8,207 nt of DNA from JAMIFN01 sp035906235 (GTDB taxonomy: Bacteria > Pseudomonadota > Gammaproteobacteria > Burkholderiales > Burkholderiaceae_C): contig JAMIFN010000009.1 in the NCBI GenBank assembly GCA_035906235.1, positions 1 to 8,207 on the forward strand, written 5' to 3'. Below, piece by piece: positions 1-4,683 of this stretch (the stretch's first letter is position 1; each line of letters starts with the position of its first letter). Under the pieces are notes generated by a model. It worked only from the letters and a program-made list of their open reading frames with translations, was not told the origin of the DNA and did no database searches. The position numbers and the translations under genes are program-made.

Positions 1-774
1 CGTCCGTTTTTGGGCGCAGACGAATTTATCAACAACACGCCGCGCTATTGCCTATGGCTGGTCGATGCTACTTCTGCCGACAAAGCGCAATCGCCCGAAT
101 TGAAAACCCGCCTTGCAGGGGTACGGGCGATGCGTCTAGCTAGCCCCAAACTGCCCACCCAAGCCGCAGCCGCCACGCCGTATTTGTTTGGTGAAGTTCG
201 GCAAACTGACAAACCTTATTTGTTGATCCCGCGTGTTTCATCAGAAACGCGACAATTTATTCCGCTTGGCTATTTAACAGCAGAAACGATTTGTAGCGAT
301 GCGGCCTTCATGTTGCCCAACGCTACGCTTTTCCACTTTGGCATGTTGTGTTCCACCATGCACAACGCTTGGATGCGCACTGTCGCGGGTCGCCTGAAAA
401 GCGATTACCGCTATTCCAACACCATTGTTTACAACAACTACCCTTGGCCGCAAAACGCTAGCGACAAACACCGCGCCGCCAAAGAAGTCGCAGCCCAGGC
501 CGTACTGGGTGCGCGGGATTTGGAATTTGCCCGTTGCGCCAAGGCGGGGCAGCACTGCTCGCTGGCCTTGCTCTACAACCCAGACACCATGCCCGCCGAG
601 CTGGTGCAAGCCCACGCCGCCCTAGACCGCGCCGTGGATGCCGCCTACGCCTACAAAGGCAGCAAAGATGACGCCGCCCGCGTCGCCTTCCTCTTCGCCC
701 GCTATAGCGAACTCGCCGCCCCGCTGGATGTGCAGGCCAAAGCAGGCAAAACCGCCAAAGCCAGGCGCAAATAA
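1..774 (+). CDS. MmeI-like DNA methyltransferase / type II restriction-modification protein, C-terminal part (5' truncated)
   Basis: The frame is open from the first base, so this is the 3' end of a larger gene whose catalytic part lies outside the window. The visible 257 or so residues match my knowledge of MmeI-type (type IIL/IIG) enzymes. An edge motif GADEFINNTPRYCLWL is followed by the target-recognition region with IPRVSSETRQFIPLGYL and later HNAWMRTVAGRLKSDYRYS and YNNYPWP. A C-terminal helical domain follows with LLYNPDTMPAELVQAHAALDRAVD and a conserved FLFARYSEL end. The protein should recognise an asymmetric DNA site and methylate adenine; whether a nuclease domain is fused upstream cannot be seen. 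The tail is Lys/Arg/Ala-rich. GC varies strongly: about 40% at 181-300 and about 67-70% at 541-720. The next gene is a Fic-type protein, a common neighbour of restriction-modification loci. Family assignment is confident; function as a complete enzyme is inferred. Confidence 0.85.
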   Translation, partial: RPFLGADEFINNTPRYCLWLVDATSADKAQSPELKTRLAGVRAMRLASPKLPTQAAAATPYLFGEVRQTDKPYLLIPRVSSETRQFIPLGYLTAETICSDAAFMLPNATLFHFGMLCSTMHNAWMRTVAGRLKSDYRYSNTIVYNNYPWPQNASDKHRAAKEVAAQAVLGARDLEFARCAKAGQHCSLALLYNPDTMPAELVQAHAALDRAVDAAYAYKGSKDDAARVAFLFARYSELAAPLDVQAKAGKTAKARRK

Positions 775-783
775 AACAAGCTC

Positions 784-813
784 GTCATTCCCGCGAACGC
801 GGGAATCCATGAC
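784..813. repeat. dRS3-like palindrome C1
   Basis: A perfect 9-bp inverted repeat, ATTCCCGCG / CGCGGGAAT (787-795 and 798-806) with a 2-nt spacer, lies just after the methyltransferase stop codon and is framed by GTCAT and ATGAC. It fits ATTCCC-N8-GGGAAT, the consensus of neisserial dRS3 elements. It could also form a transcript-end hairpin, but no T tract follows. Confidence 0.8.
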
Positions 814-817
814 TTAA

Positions 818-956
818 AACCCTCACCCTACCCTCTCCCTCAGGGAGAGGGAATACAACACGGGCTTTGTCCCCCTCGCCCCGACAGAAAGGGAATACAA
901 CACGGGCTTTCCCCCCTCTCCCCGAGGGAGAGGGCAGGGGTGAGGGTTAAAACAGC
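818..956. repeat. Repeat family A, copy 1 (MITE-like, with internal duplication)
   Basis: The element begins with AACCCTCACCCTACCCTCTCCC (818-839) and ends near 948 with its imperfect reverse complement, giving roughly 22-nt inverted ends. Each end contains a perfect 9-bp hairpin, CCCTCTCCC / GGGAGAGGG (831-851 and 914-934). Inside, GGGAATACAACACGGGCTTT occurs twice, at 849-868 and 891-910, a 42-nt period. A second copy lies at 2164-2290, downstream of the Fic gene. No coding capacity is supported. Confidence 0.8.
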
Positions 957-980
957 GCCGCTGATGCAACGAATACCTGG

Positions 981-1000
981 ATTCCCGTTTCCACGGGAAT
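981..1000. repeat. dRS3-like palindrome C2
   Basis: Arms ATTCCCGT (981-988) and ACGGGAAT (993-1000) flank a 4-nt spacer TTCC and fit ATTCCC-N8-GGGAAT. It sits 10 nt upstream of repeat B1. The same palindrome-plus-B arrangement recurs at 3125-3258. Confidence 0.75.
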
Positions 1001-1009
1001 GACGAGGCA

Positions 1010-1114
1010 TTTTCCCCTCCCCCGCTGGGGGAGGGCTAGGGTGGGGGCTGGCAAGGCAATGACAACACCCAAAAACCCAAGCCCCTAACCCAACCTTCCC
1101 CCAAAGGGGGAAGG
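1010..1114. repeat. Repeat family B, copy 1
   Basis: This 105-nt block matches 3154-3258 at 101 of 105 positions by eye. The similarity extends left through the adjacent dRS3-like palindrome to 978 (129 of 137 positions). The left end holds hairpin CCTCCCCC-GCT-GGGGGAGG and the right end holds CCTTCCCCC-AAA-GGGGGAAGG. The outer roughly 36 nt of each end are imperfect inverted copies of each other, giving a MITE-like structure with a unique centre of about 30 nt. It lies immediately upstream of the Fic gene, so it may hold or disturb that gene's promoter. Confidence 0.8.
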
Positions 1115-1162
1115 GGCCAATACCAAGATTCGCCTGCCACCTTGGTCAATAATGCCCCCACC

Positions 1163-2155
1163 ATGCCCAGCACCACCCCCACCCCCATCATCATCTACGA
1201 AGCCGCAGGCCAAGCGGTGGAAGTGCGGCTGGATGCCCAGCACGATACGGTTTGGCTGACGCAAGAGCAAATGTGCGCCGTATTCGGCGTGCAAAAAGCG
1301 GCGATATCAAAGCACCTGAAAAACATTTATCAAGATGGCGAGCTGGAGCCAGCCGCAACTGTTTCCATTTTGGAAACAGTTCGCCTAGAAGGGCAGCGAC
1401 AAGTCAAAAGGCAGATTGAGCACTACAACTTAGACGCCATTATTTCGGTAGGCTACCGCGTGAATTCGCGCTCGGCAGTGCAGTTCCGCCAATGGGCAAC
1501 CCGCATTCTGCGTGAGCATTTAAGCCAAGGCTGGACGCTGAACCGCCAACGCTTTGAAGCCAATGCGCAAGAGCTGCAAGCGGCTATGGCGCTGCTGCGC
1601 AAGGCGGCGCAAAGCACGGCGCTGGATGTGCAAAGCGGGCGCGGGCTGGTGGATATTGCCAGCCGCTATGCCGAGACTTTTTTGCTGCTGCAGCGCTATG
1701 ACGAGGGGCTGCTGACCGACCCCGCAACGCAGCCTGGCGGCACGCTGCCCACTTTTGCACAGGCGCGGGCGGGTTTGGATGGGCTGAAAACCCAGTTGAT
1801 GGCGCGGGGCGAGGCCACCGATTTGTTTGCCCGCGACCGCGTGGATGGCTTGGCGGCGCTGCTGGGCAATTTGGAGCAAAGCGTTTTTGGCGAGCCTGCT
1901 TACCCTAGCGTGGAAGCAAAGGCCGCGCATTTGCTCTACTTCGTGATCAAAAACCACCCCTTTGCCGATGGCAATAAACGCAGCGCGGCGTTTTTGTTTG
2001 TAGATTTTCTGCACCGCAATAACCGCCTGTTTGGGCAAGATGGGCAAGCCGTTATCAACGATGTGGGTTTGGCTGCGCTGACGCTGCTGGTGGCTGAATC
2101 TGACCCCGCGAATAAAGAAACCATGATTCGCCTGGTGATGAATATGCTGGCATGA
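1163..2155 (+). CDS. RhuM-family / Fic domain fusion protein
   Basis: The protein has 330 residues from the chosen ATG. The N-terminal part (about 10-150) resembles RhuM-type proteins: IIIYEAAGQAVEVRL, then DTVWLTQEQMCAVFGV with a DNA-binding-like helix pair (QKAAISKHLKNIY), then YNLDAIISVGYRVNSRSAVQFRQWAT. The C-terminal part (about 160-330) is a Fic/Doc fold. It carries the intact active-site motif HPFADGNKRS (His265, Asp269, Asn271, Arg273), fitting HxFx(D/E)GNxxR of enzymes that transfer AMP or a related phosphate-containing group to proteins. No clear (S/T)xxxE(G/N) inhibitory motif was found; RYDEG (178-182) has Gln at the expected Ser/Thr position. The ATG at 1163 was preferred over an in-frame TTG at 1142; neither has a convincing ribosome-binding site, and the upstream sequence is repeat B. 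Such genes occur beside restriction-modification loci. The target is unknown. No signal peptide or membrane segment is visible. Confidence 0.88.
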   Translation: MPSTTPTPIIIYEAAGQAVEVRLDAQHDTVWLTQEQMCAVFGVQKAAISKHLKNIYQDGELEPAATVSILETVRLEGQRQVKRQIEHYNLDAIISVGYRVNSRSAVQFRQWATRILREHLSQGWTLNRQRFEANAQELQAAMALLRKAAQSTALDVQSGRGLVDIASRYAETFLLLQRYDEGLLTDPATQPGGTLPTFAQARAGLDGLKTQLMARGEATDLFARDRVDGLAALLGNLEQSVFGEPAYPSVEAKAAHLLYFVIKNHPFADGNKRSAAFLFVDFLHRNNRLFGQDGQAVINDVGLAALTLLVAESDPANKETMIRLVMNMLA

Positions 2156-2163
2156 GGAGGCAT

Positions 2164-2290
2164 TACCCCTCTCCCCGAGGGAGAGGGAATACAACGCGGG
2201 CTTCCTCCTCTCCCCCCGACAGAAAGGGAATACAACACGGGCTTTTCCCCCTCTCCCCGAGGGAGAGGGCTGGGGTGAGGGTTAAACAGC
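2164..2290. repeat. Repeat family A, copy 2
   Basis: This block starts 9 nt after the Fic stop codon and is in the same orientation as the copy at 829-956. It has the same hairpins CCCTCTCCC-CGA-GGGAGAGGG (2167-2187 and 2249-2269) and the same internal duplication, GGGAATACAACGCGGGCTT at 2185-2203 and GGGAATACAACACGGGCTT at 2226-2244 (41-nt period). It lacks the outer left AACCCTCACC end seen in copy 1. The right end GGGGTGAGGGTTAAA is kept. Because it follows the gene directly, the hairpins probably also shape the mRNA 3' end. Confidence 0.8.
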
Positions 2291-2312
2291 ACGACTGGCT
2301 ATATCAAAATAT

Positions 2313-2333
2313 GAGCTGCTCAGGCAGGTTTTT
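2313..2333 (+). repeat. Repeat family D, copy 1 (GCTGCTCAGGCAG-T tract)
   Basis: GAGCTGCTCAGGCAGGTTT is shared exactly with 3299-3317, and its last 18 nt with 5915-5932 (AGCTGCTCAGGCAGGTTT). It contains a small CTGC-TCAG-GCAG hairpin followed by five T residues. The position after the Fic gene and repeat A2 is compatible with a terminator role, but the stem is only 4 bp. Confidence 0.65.
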
Positions 2334-2369
2334 CGGCCTAAAAGCCGTATTTGACTACTAAAAACCGAG

Positions 2370-2389
2370 ATACCAGCTTGCGCTGGTAT
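2370..2389. repeat. Short palindrome
   Basis: ATACCAGC (2370-2377) and GCTGGTAT (2382-2389) form a perfect 8-bp inverted repeat with a TTGC spacer. It lies 13 nt upstream of the split dRS3-like palindrome and resembles other dispersed intergenic palindromes. It could be a hairpin in RNA or a repeat of its own family. No gene is supported between 2156 and 2532. Confidence 0.6.
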
Positions 2390-2402
2390 GACGGGGACAT
2401 GG

Positions 2403-2445
2403 ATTCCCGCCCCTGCCTGCGCAGGGGCAAGTTTTGCACGGGAAT
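2403..2445. repeat. dRS3-like palindrome split by a 23-nt hairpin
   Basis: The outer parts ATTCCCG (2403-2409) and TTTGCACGGGAAT (2433-2445) together equal the intact palindrome at 3125-3144. Between them lie 23 nt (2410-2432). With the G at 2409, the insert forms GCCCCTGC-CTGC-GCAGGGGC. The preceding ATGACGGGGACATGG also resembles the sequence before the copy at 3125, which reads ATGACGGGGCATGG. Confidence 0.65.
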
Positions 2446-2478
2446 GGCAAAGCACGAAGGCTTTTATCATGCAATTGG

Positions 2479-2507
2479 TGGACAATGTATTTCATTCGAA
2501 ATACAAT
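2479..2507 (+). promoter_or_regulatory. Promoter of the toxin-antitoxin operon
   Basis: TGGACA (2479-2484) matches TTGACA at 5 of 6 positions, and TACAAT (2502-2507) matches TATAAT at 5 of 6. The spacer is exactly 17 nt. Transcription would start near 2514, giving a leader of about 19 nt before the antitoxin ATG. This is the best sigma-70-type promoter seen in the window, and it drives exactly the operon expected to be tightly autoregulated. Confidence 0.75.
2486..2505. promoter_or_regulatory. Palindromic operator of the toxin-antitoxin operon
   Basis: TGTATTTC (2486-2493) and GAAATACA (2498-2505) form a perfect 8-bp inverted repeat around ATTC. It fills the spacer and the first four bases of the -10 box. 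DinJ/RelB antitoxins, alone or with their toxin, repress their own promoters by binding such palindromes through an N-terminal ribbon-helix-helix domain, so this is the inferred binding site. Confidence 0.7.
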
Positions 2508-2520
2508 TTCGCCTGTTTTA

Positions 2521-2526
2521 CAGGAG
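2521..2526 (+). promoter_or_regulatory. Ribosome-binding site deciding the antitoxin start
   Basis: CAGGAG is followed directly by ATG (2527), then ACT, then a second in-frame ATG (2533). Only the second has a workable spacing (6 nt), so 2533 is taken as the start. The first ATG would abut the Shine-Dalgarno sequence. Confidence 0.7.
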
Positions 2527-2532
2527 ATGACT

Positions 2533-2796
2533 ATGAGCAGTAGCCGCATGATTCAGGCACGAATCCCTAGCGATATTCAGGCCGTGGCCAGCCAGGTGAT
2601 TGCAGCCTCTGGGCTGACCGTGAGCGATGTGATGCGCGTGCTGATGACCCGCATTGCGCAAGATAAGGCGATACCGCCTGCGATTTTTCAGCCCAATGCC
2701 GAGACTTTGGCCGCTTTTGCCGAGGTGGAGCGTGGTGGCTTGCAGCAGTTCGATTCGGTAGATGCGTTGTTTTCAGATTTGCATGCGCAAGATTGA
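2533..2796 (+). CDS. dinJ: Type II antitoxin, RelB/DinJ family
   Basis: The protein has 87 residues, close to E. coli DinJ (86). The N-terminal SRMIQARIPSDIQ strand and helix, followed by SGLTVSDVMRVLMTRIAQDKAIP, is the characteristic ribbon-helix-helix dimerisation and DNA-binding region of DinJ/RelB proteins. The C-terminal half (about 50-87), ending DSVDALFSDLHAQD, is the expected toxin-wrapping segment. It should bind and neutralise the downstream YafQ-type RNase and repress the operon at the palindrome 27 nt upstream. Its 3' end overlaps the toxin start by 14 nt, which favours coupled translation and excess antitoxin. Family assignment is by recognised pattern plus operon context. Confidence 0.9.
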   Translation: MSSSRMIQARIPSDIQAVASQVIAASGLTVSDVMRVLMTRIAQDKAIPPAIFQPNAETLAAFAEVERGGLQQFDSVDALFSDLHAQD

Positions 2797-3085
2797 GGTG
2801 ACTACCGCGTTTCGGCGGGATTTCAAACGCGAGAGTAAAGGGGGCTATCGCAAGCTGTTGGACACGGATCTAAAGCAGGTGATTGATGCGTTGGCTAAGG
2901 ATATGCCTCTGCCTCCAAAATGCCGCGATCATGCGCTGGTTGGGAATTGGCGGGCGTACCGAGATTGTCATGTGCGCCCCGATTGGATTTTGATTTATCA
3001 GCTTGTTGCCGCAGATAGTGCTACGGCTAGCCCTGCACGGTTGATTTTGGCTAGGCTGGGTTCGCACGCGGAATTGAATTTGTGA
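2783..3085 (+). CDS. yafQ: Type II toxin, YafQ family mRNA interferase
   Basis: The protein has 100 residues (E. coli YafQ has 92) and a RelE-like fold. It would cut mRNA in the ribosomal A site and so halt growth when free of antitoxin. The family residues are present at matching positions: His50 (in CRDH), His63, Asp67 and Trp68 in DCHVRPDWILIYQL, and His95 in LGSHAEL, equivalent to YafQ His87. The position equivalent to YafQ Phe91 is Asn99. The extra length sits mostly in VAADSATASPAR (75-86), a loop between the last strands. The ATG at 2783 is chosen because MRKIEVTTAF aligns with the family N-terminus; there is no Shine-Dalgarno sequence, consistent with translation coupled to the overlapping antitoxin gene. 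The toxin looks catalytically intact. Confidence 0.92.
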   Translation: MRKIEVTTAFRRDFKRESKGGYRKLLDTDLKQVIDALAKDMPLPPKCRDHALVGNWRAYRDCHVRPDWILIYQLVAADSATASPARLILARLGSHAELNL

Positions 3086-3124
3086 TGTGGGGGTGTAACT
3101 ACCGCGCAGCATGACGGGGCATGG

Positions 3125-3144
3125 ATTCCCGTTTGCACGGGAAT
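3125..3144. repeat. dRS3-like palindrome C3
   Basis: ATTCCCGT (3125-3132) and ACGGGAAT (3137-3144) with spacer TTGC fit ATTCCC-N8-GGGAAT. It lies 39 nt after the toxin stop codon and 9 nt before repeat B2, mirroring the C2-B1 arrangement. It may also act as a 3' hairpin of the toxin-antitoxin mRNA. Confidence 0.75.
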
Positions 3145-3153
3145 GGCGAGAAA

Positions 3154-3258
3154 TTTTCCCCTCCCCCGCTGGGGGAGGGTTAGGGTGGGGGCTGACAAGG
3201 CAATGGCAACACCCAAAAACCCAAGCCCCTAACCCAGCCTTCCCCCAAAGGGGGAAGG
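3154..3258. repeat. Repeat family B, copy 2
   Basis: This block has the same length and orientation as 1010-1114, with four differences in 105 nt. The two terminal hairpins are fully conserved. With the upstream palindrome, the repeat unit is 137 nt (3122-3258). Copies 1 and 2 enclose the Fic gene and the toxin-antitoxin operon. No gene is supported between 3086 and 3459. Confidence 0.8.
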
Positions 3259-3298
3259 AGTAAAGCCCGAAAATACCCAAAAACACCATCAAAAAAGT

Positions 3299-3317
3299 GA
3301 GCTGCTCAGGCAGGTTT
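3299..3317 (+). repeat. Repeat family D, copy 2
   Basis: GAGCTGCTCAGGCAGGTTT is identical to 2313-2331. Here the T tract is only three bases, followed by CAC, and GTGA (3297-3300) can pair with TCAC (3317-3320) around the inner CTGC/GCAG stem. It sits between repeat B2 and the convergent metC-like gene. Confidence 0.6.
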
Positions 3318-3357
3318 CACGGCTTAAAACAGCTAAAACATGCTGAAAAATGGGCTT

Positions 3358-3379
3358 TTTAGGCCTAGCTAAGCCTAAA
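3358..3379 (-). terminator. Possible hairpin terminator downstream of the metC-like gene
   Basis: TTTAGGC (3358-3364) and GCCTAAA (3373-3379) form a 7-bp inverted repeat with an 8-nt loop. Read on the minus strand it follows the metC-like stop codon by about 80 nt and is followed by AAGCCCATTTTT, so the T run is displaced from the stem. It is a weak candidate. Confidence 0.3.
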
Positions 3380-3459
3380 CCTTGGCTATTGTTCCAATTC
3401 CCGCATCAATCAAGCATTTTTTAATAGAAATGGCTTTTTTGTGCCAAAAACATCACCAA

Positions 3460-4683
3460 TCACAGCAGGCTTTGCAGGCCTAGGCTGAGGTCGGCTTGCA
3501 GGTCGCTGGCGTCTTCTAGGCCGCAATACAGGCGGATGACTTCGCCCGCCAAAGCGGGGTTGCCTTGGGCGCTGCGGCGGCGGTTGAGATCGGCACGGTC
3601 GTAGTGCATGACGAGGCTGGCGTGGCCGCCCCATGAATAGCCGATTTGGAATAGGCGCAGCGCATCGCAAAAATCCAGCGCCTGTTGGCGGCTGATGTGC
3701 GGCTGCAGCACGATGGAGAACAGCCCCGCTGCCTGCCCCTGCGGGTGTTCTGGGCTGCAGCACACCGCTTGCCAATAGGCATAGCCTGCTGTGCCAGGCA
3801 AGGCGGGGTGCTGCACTTGCGCTACGGCGGGTTGCGCAGCCAGCCAAGCTGCCAGTTGCCGCGCGCTGGCGTCGTGCTGGGCATAGCGCAGCGCCATGCT
3901 GGGCAGGCCGCGCAAAATCAGCGCCACATCGTCGCCGCCCACGCCATGTCCCATGCGCATATGGCAGTCCATCAGGCGTTGGTGCAGGGCGGCATCGCGG
4001 CTGACGACGCTGCCCATCAGCACATCGGCGCCGCCGCAGGGGAATTTGGTCAGGGCGTGGACGCTGATGTCCACCCCCAGCCCCACGCCCAAACCTTGCC
4101 TGTCTAAATCAAAGGGCGAAAAGGCCAAGCCCGCGCCCCAGGTGTTGTCTAGCGCGGTGGTGATGCCGCGCTCTTTGCACAGGCGGGTGATGCCCAGCAG
4201 GTCAGGAAACTCCATCGTCACCGAGCCTGCGGCTTCCAGCCAAAGCAGGCGGGTTTTGGCGCTGATTTTGGCGGCAACATCCGCCACATCCAGCGGGTTG
4301 TAGAGCTGGTAGCTGATGCCAAAGCGTTTTAGTTCATGCTGCGCCAGCGCGATATTGGGGCCGTAGGCGTTGTGCGGCAGCAGCACTTCGTCGCCCGTTT
4401 GCAGCAGGGCGTAATCGACCAAGGCCAGCGCCGCCAGCCCGCTGGGCAGCAGCAGGCAGTGCTGCCCGCCTTCTAGCGTGGCCAGGCGTTCTTCCAGCAC
4501 AAAGCTGGCGGGCGTGCCGTGCAGACCATAGGTGTAGGCGGCTTTGTTTTGCCAGGTGTTGCCCGCCACCGCCGCCATGTCTTTAAACACCACAGTCGAT
4601 GCGCGGTAAGTGGGCTGCTGCAGGCCGACAAAACCCGCTGGCGGCTGGTAGGGGTGGTGGCTGAGGGTAGTGGATTTTTTCAT
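3460..4683 (-). CDS. metC: Cystathionine beta-lyase (Cys/Met metabolism PLP-dependent enzyme)
   Basis: The 407-residue protein is typical in length for cytosolic Cys/Met PLP enzymes (about 390-410). MetC cleaves cystathionine to homocysteine, pyruvate and ammonia in methionine synthesis. Landmarks: Tyr52 in YTYGLHGTPAS near the cofactor phosphate; LLLPSGLAAL (77-86); LDNTWGAGL with Asp179, the expected contact to the pyridine nitrogen; the Schiff-base Lys213 in SVHALTKFPCGGADVLMGS; and the C-terminal SWGGHASLV (350-358). The YGLHGTP form, rather than YxRxGNP, points to beta-lyase over cystathionine gamma-synthase. In the last motif, Ala356 occupies the position that is often Glu (SxGGxESL), which could bear on substrate choice. 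The start is the ATG at 4683; the preceding CTATCCCC gives no clear Shine-Dalgarno sequence. The gene is divergent from moaA with 194 nt between them; no functional link is implied. Exact lyase specificity cannot be fixed from sequence alone. Confidence 0.88.
   Translation of the reverse strand: MKKSTTLSHHPYQPPAGFVGLQQPTYRASTVVFKDMAAVAGNTWQNKAAYTYGLHGTPASFVLEERLATLEGGQHCLLLPSGLAALALVDYALLQTGDEVLLPHNAYGPNIALAQHELKRFGISYQLYNPLDVADVAAKISAKTRLLWLEAAGSVTMEFPDLLGITRLCKERGITTALDNTWGAGLAFSPFDLDRQGLGVGLGVDISVHALTKFPCGGADVLMGSVVSRDAALHQRLMDCHMRMGHGVGGDDVALILRGLPSMALRYAQHDASARQLAAWLAAQPAVAQVQHPALPGTAGYAYWQAVCCSPEHPQGQAAGLFSIVLQPHISRQQALDFCDALRLFQIGYSWGGHASLVMHYDRADLNRRRSAQGNPALAGEVIRLYCGLEDASDLQADLSLGLQSLL

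Noticed and set aside
10..12. TTG as a start codon for the first gene.
   Set aside because: The frame is open to base 1 and the residues before it fit the MmeI-like pattern, so the gene is simply cut by the window edge.
274..810. Open frames on the minus strand opposite the methyltransferase gene.
   Set aside because: They lie opposite a clearly recognised protein and show no ribosome-binding site or family resemblance; the one reaching 810 runs into the dRS3-like palindrome.
849..910. Repeated 20-mers spaced about 42 nt apart suggested a CRISPR array.
   Set aside because: There are only two units, the interval sequence is itself repeated in the second element copy, and there are no cas genes. 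It is the internal duplication of repeat family A.
2152..2361. A 69-codon open frame starting with ATGA overlap at the Fic stop codon and followed by GGAGG.
   Set aside because: Nearly all of it is repeat family A and D sequence, its product is Arg/Pro/Ser-rich low complexity, and it has no family resemblance. The overlap is likely accidental.
3516..4303. Several open frames of 80-145 codons on both strands across this interval.
   Set aside because: They are alternative frames of the GC-rich metC-like gene, giving Arg/Ala/Pro-rich products with no family motifs.
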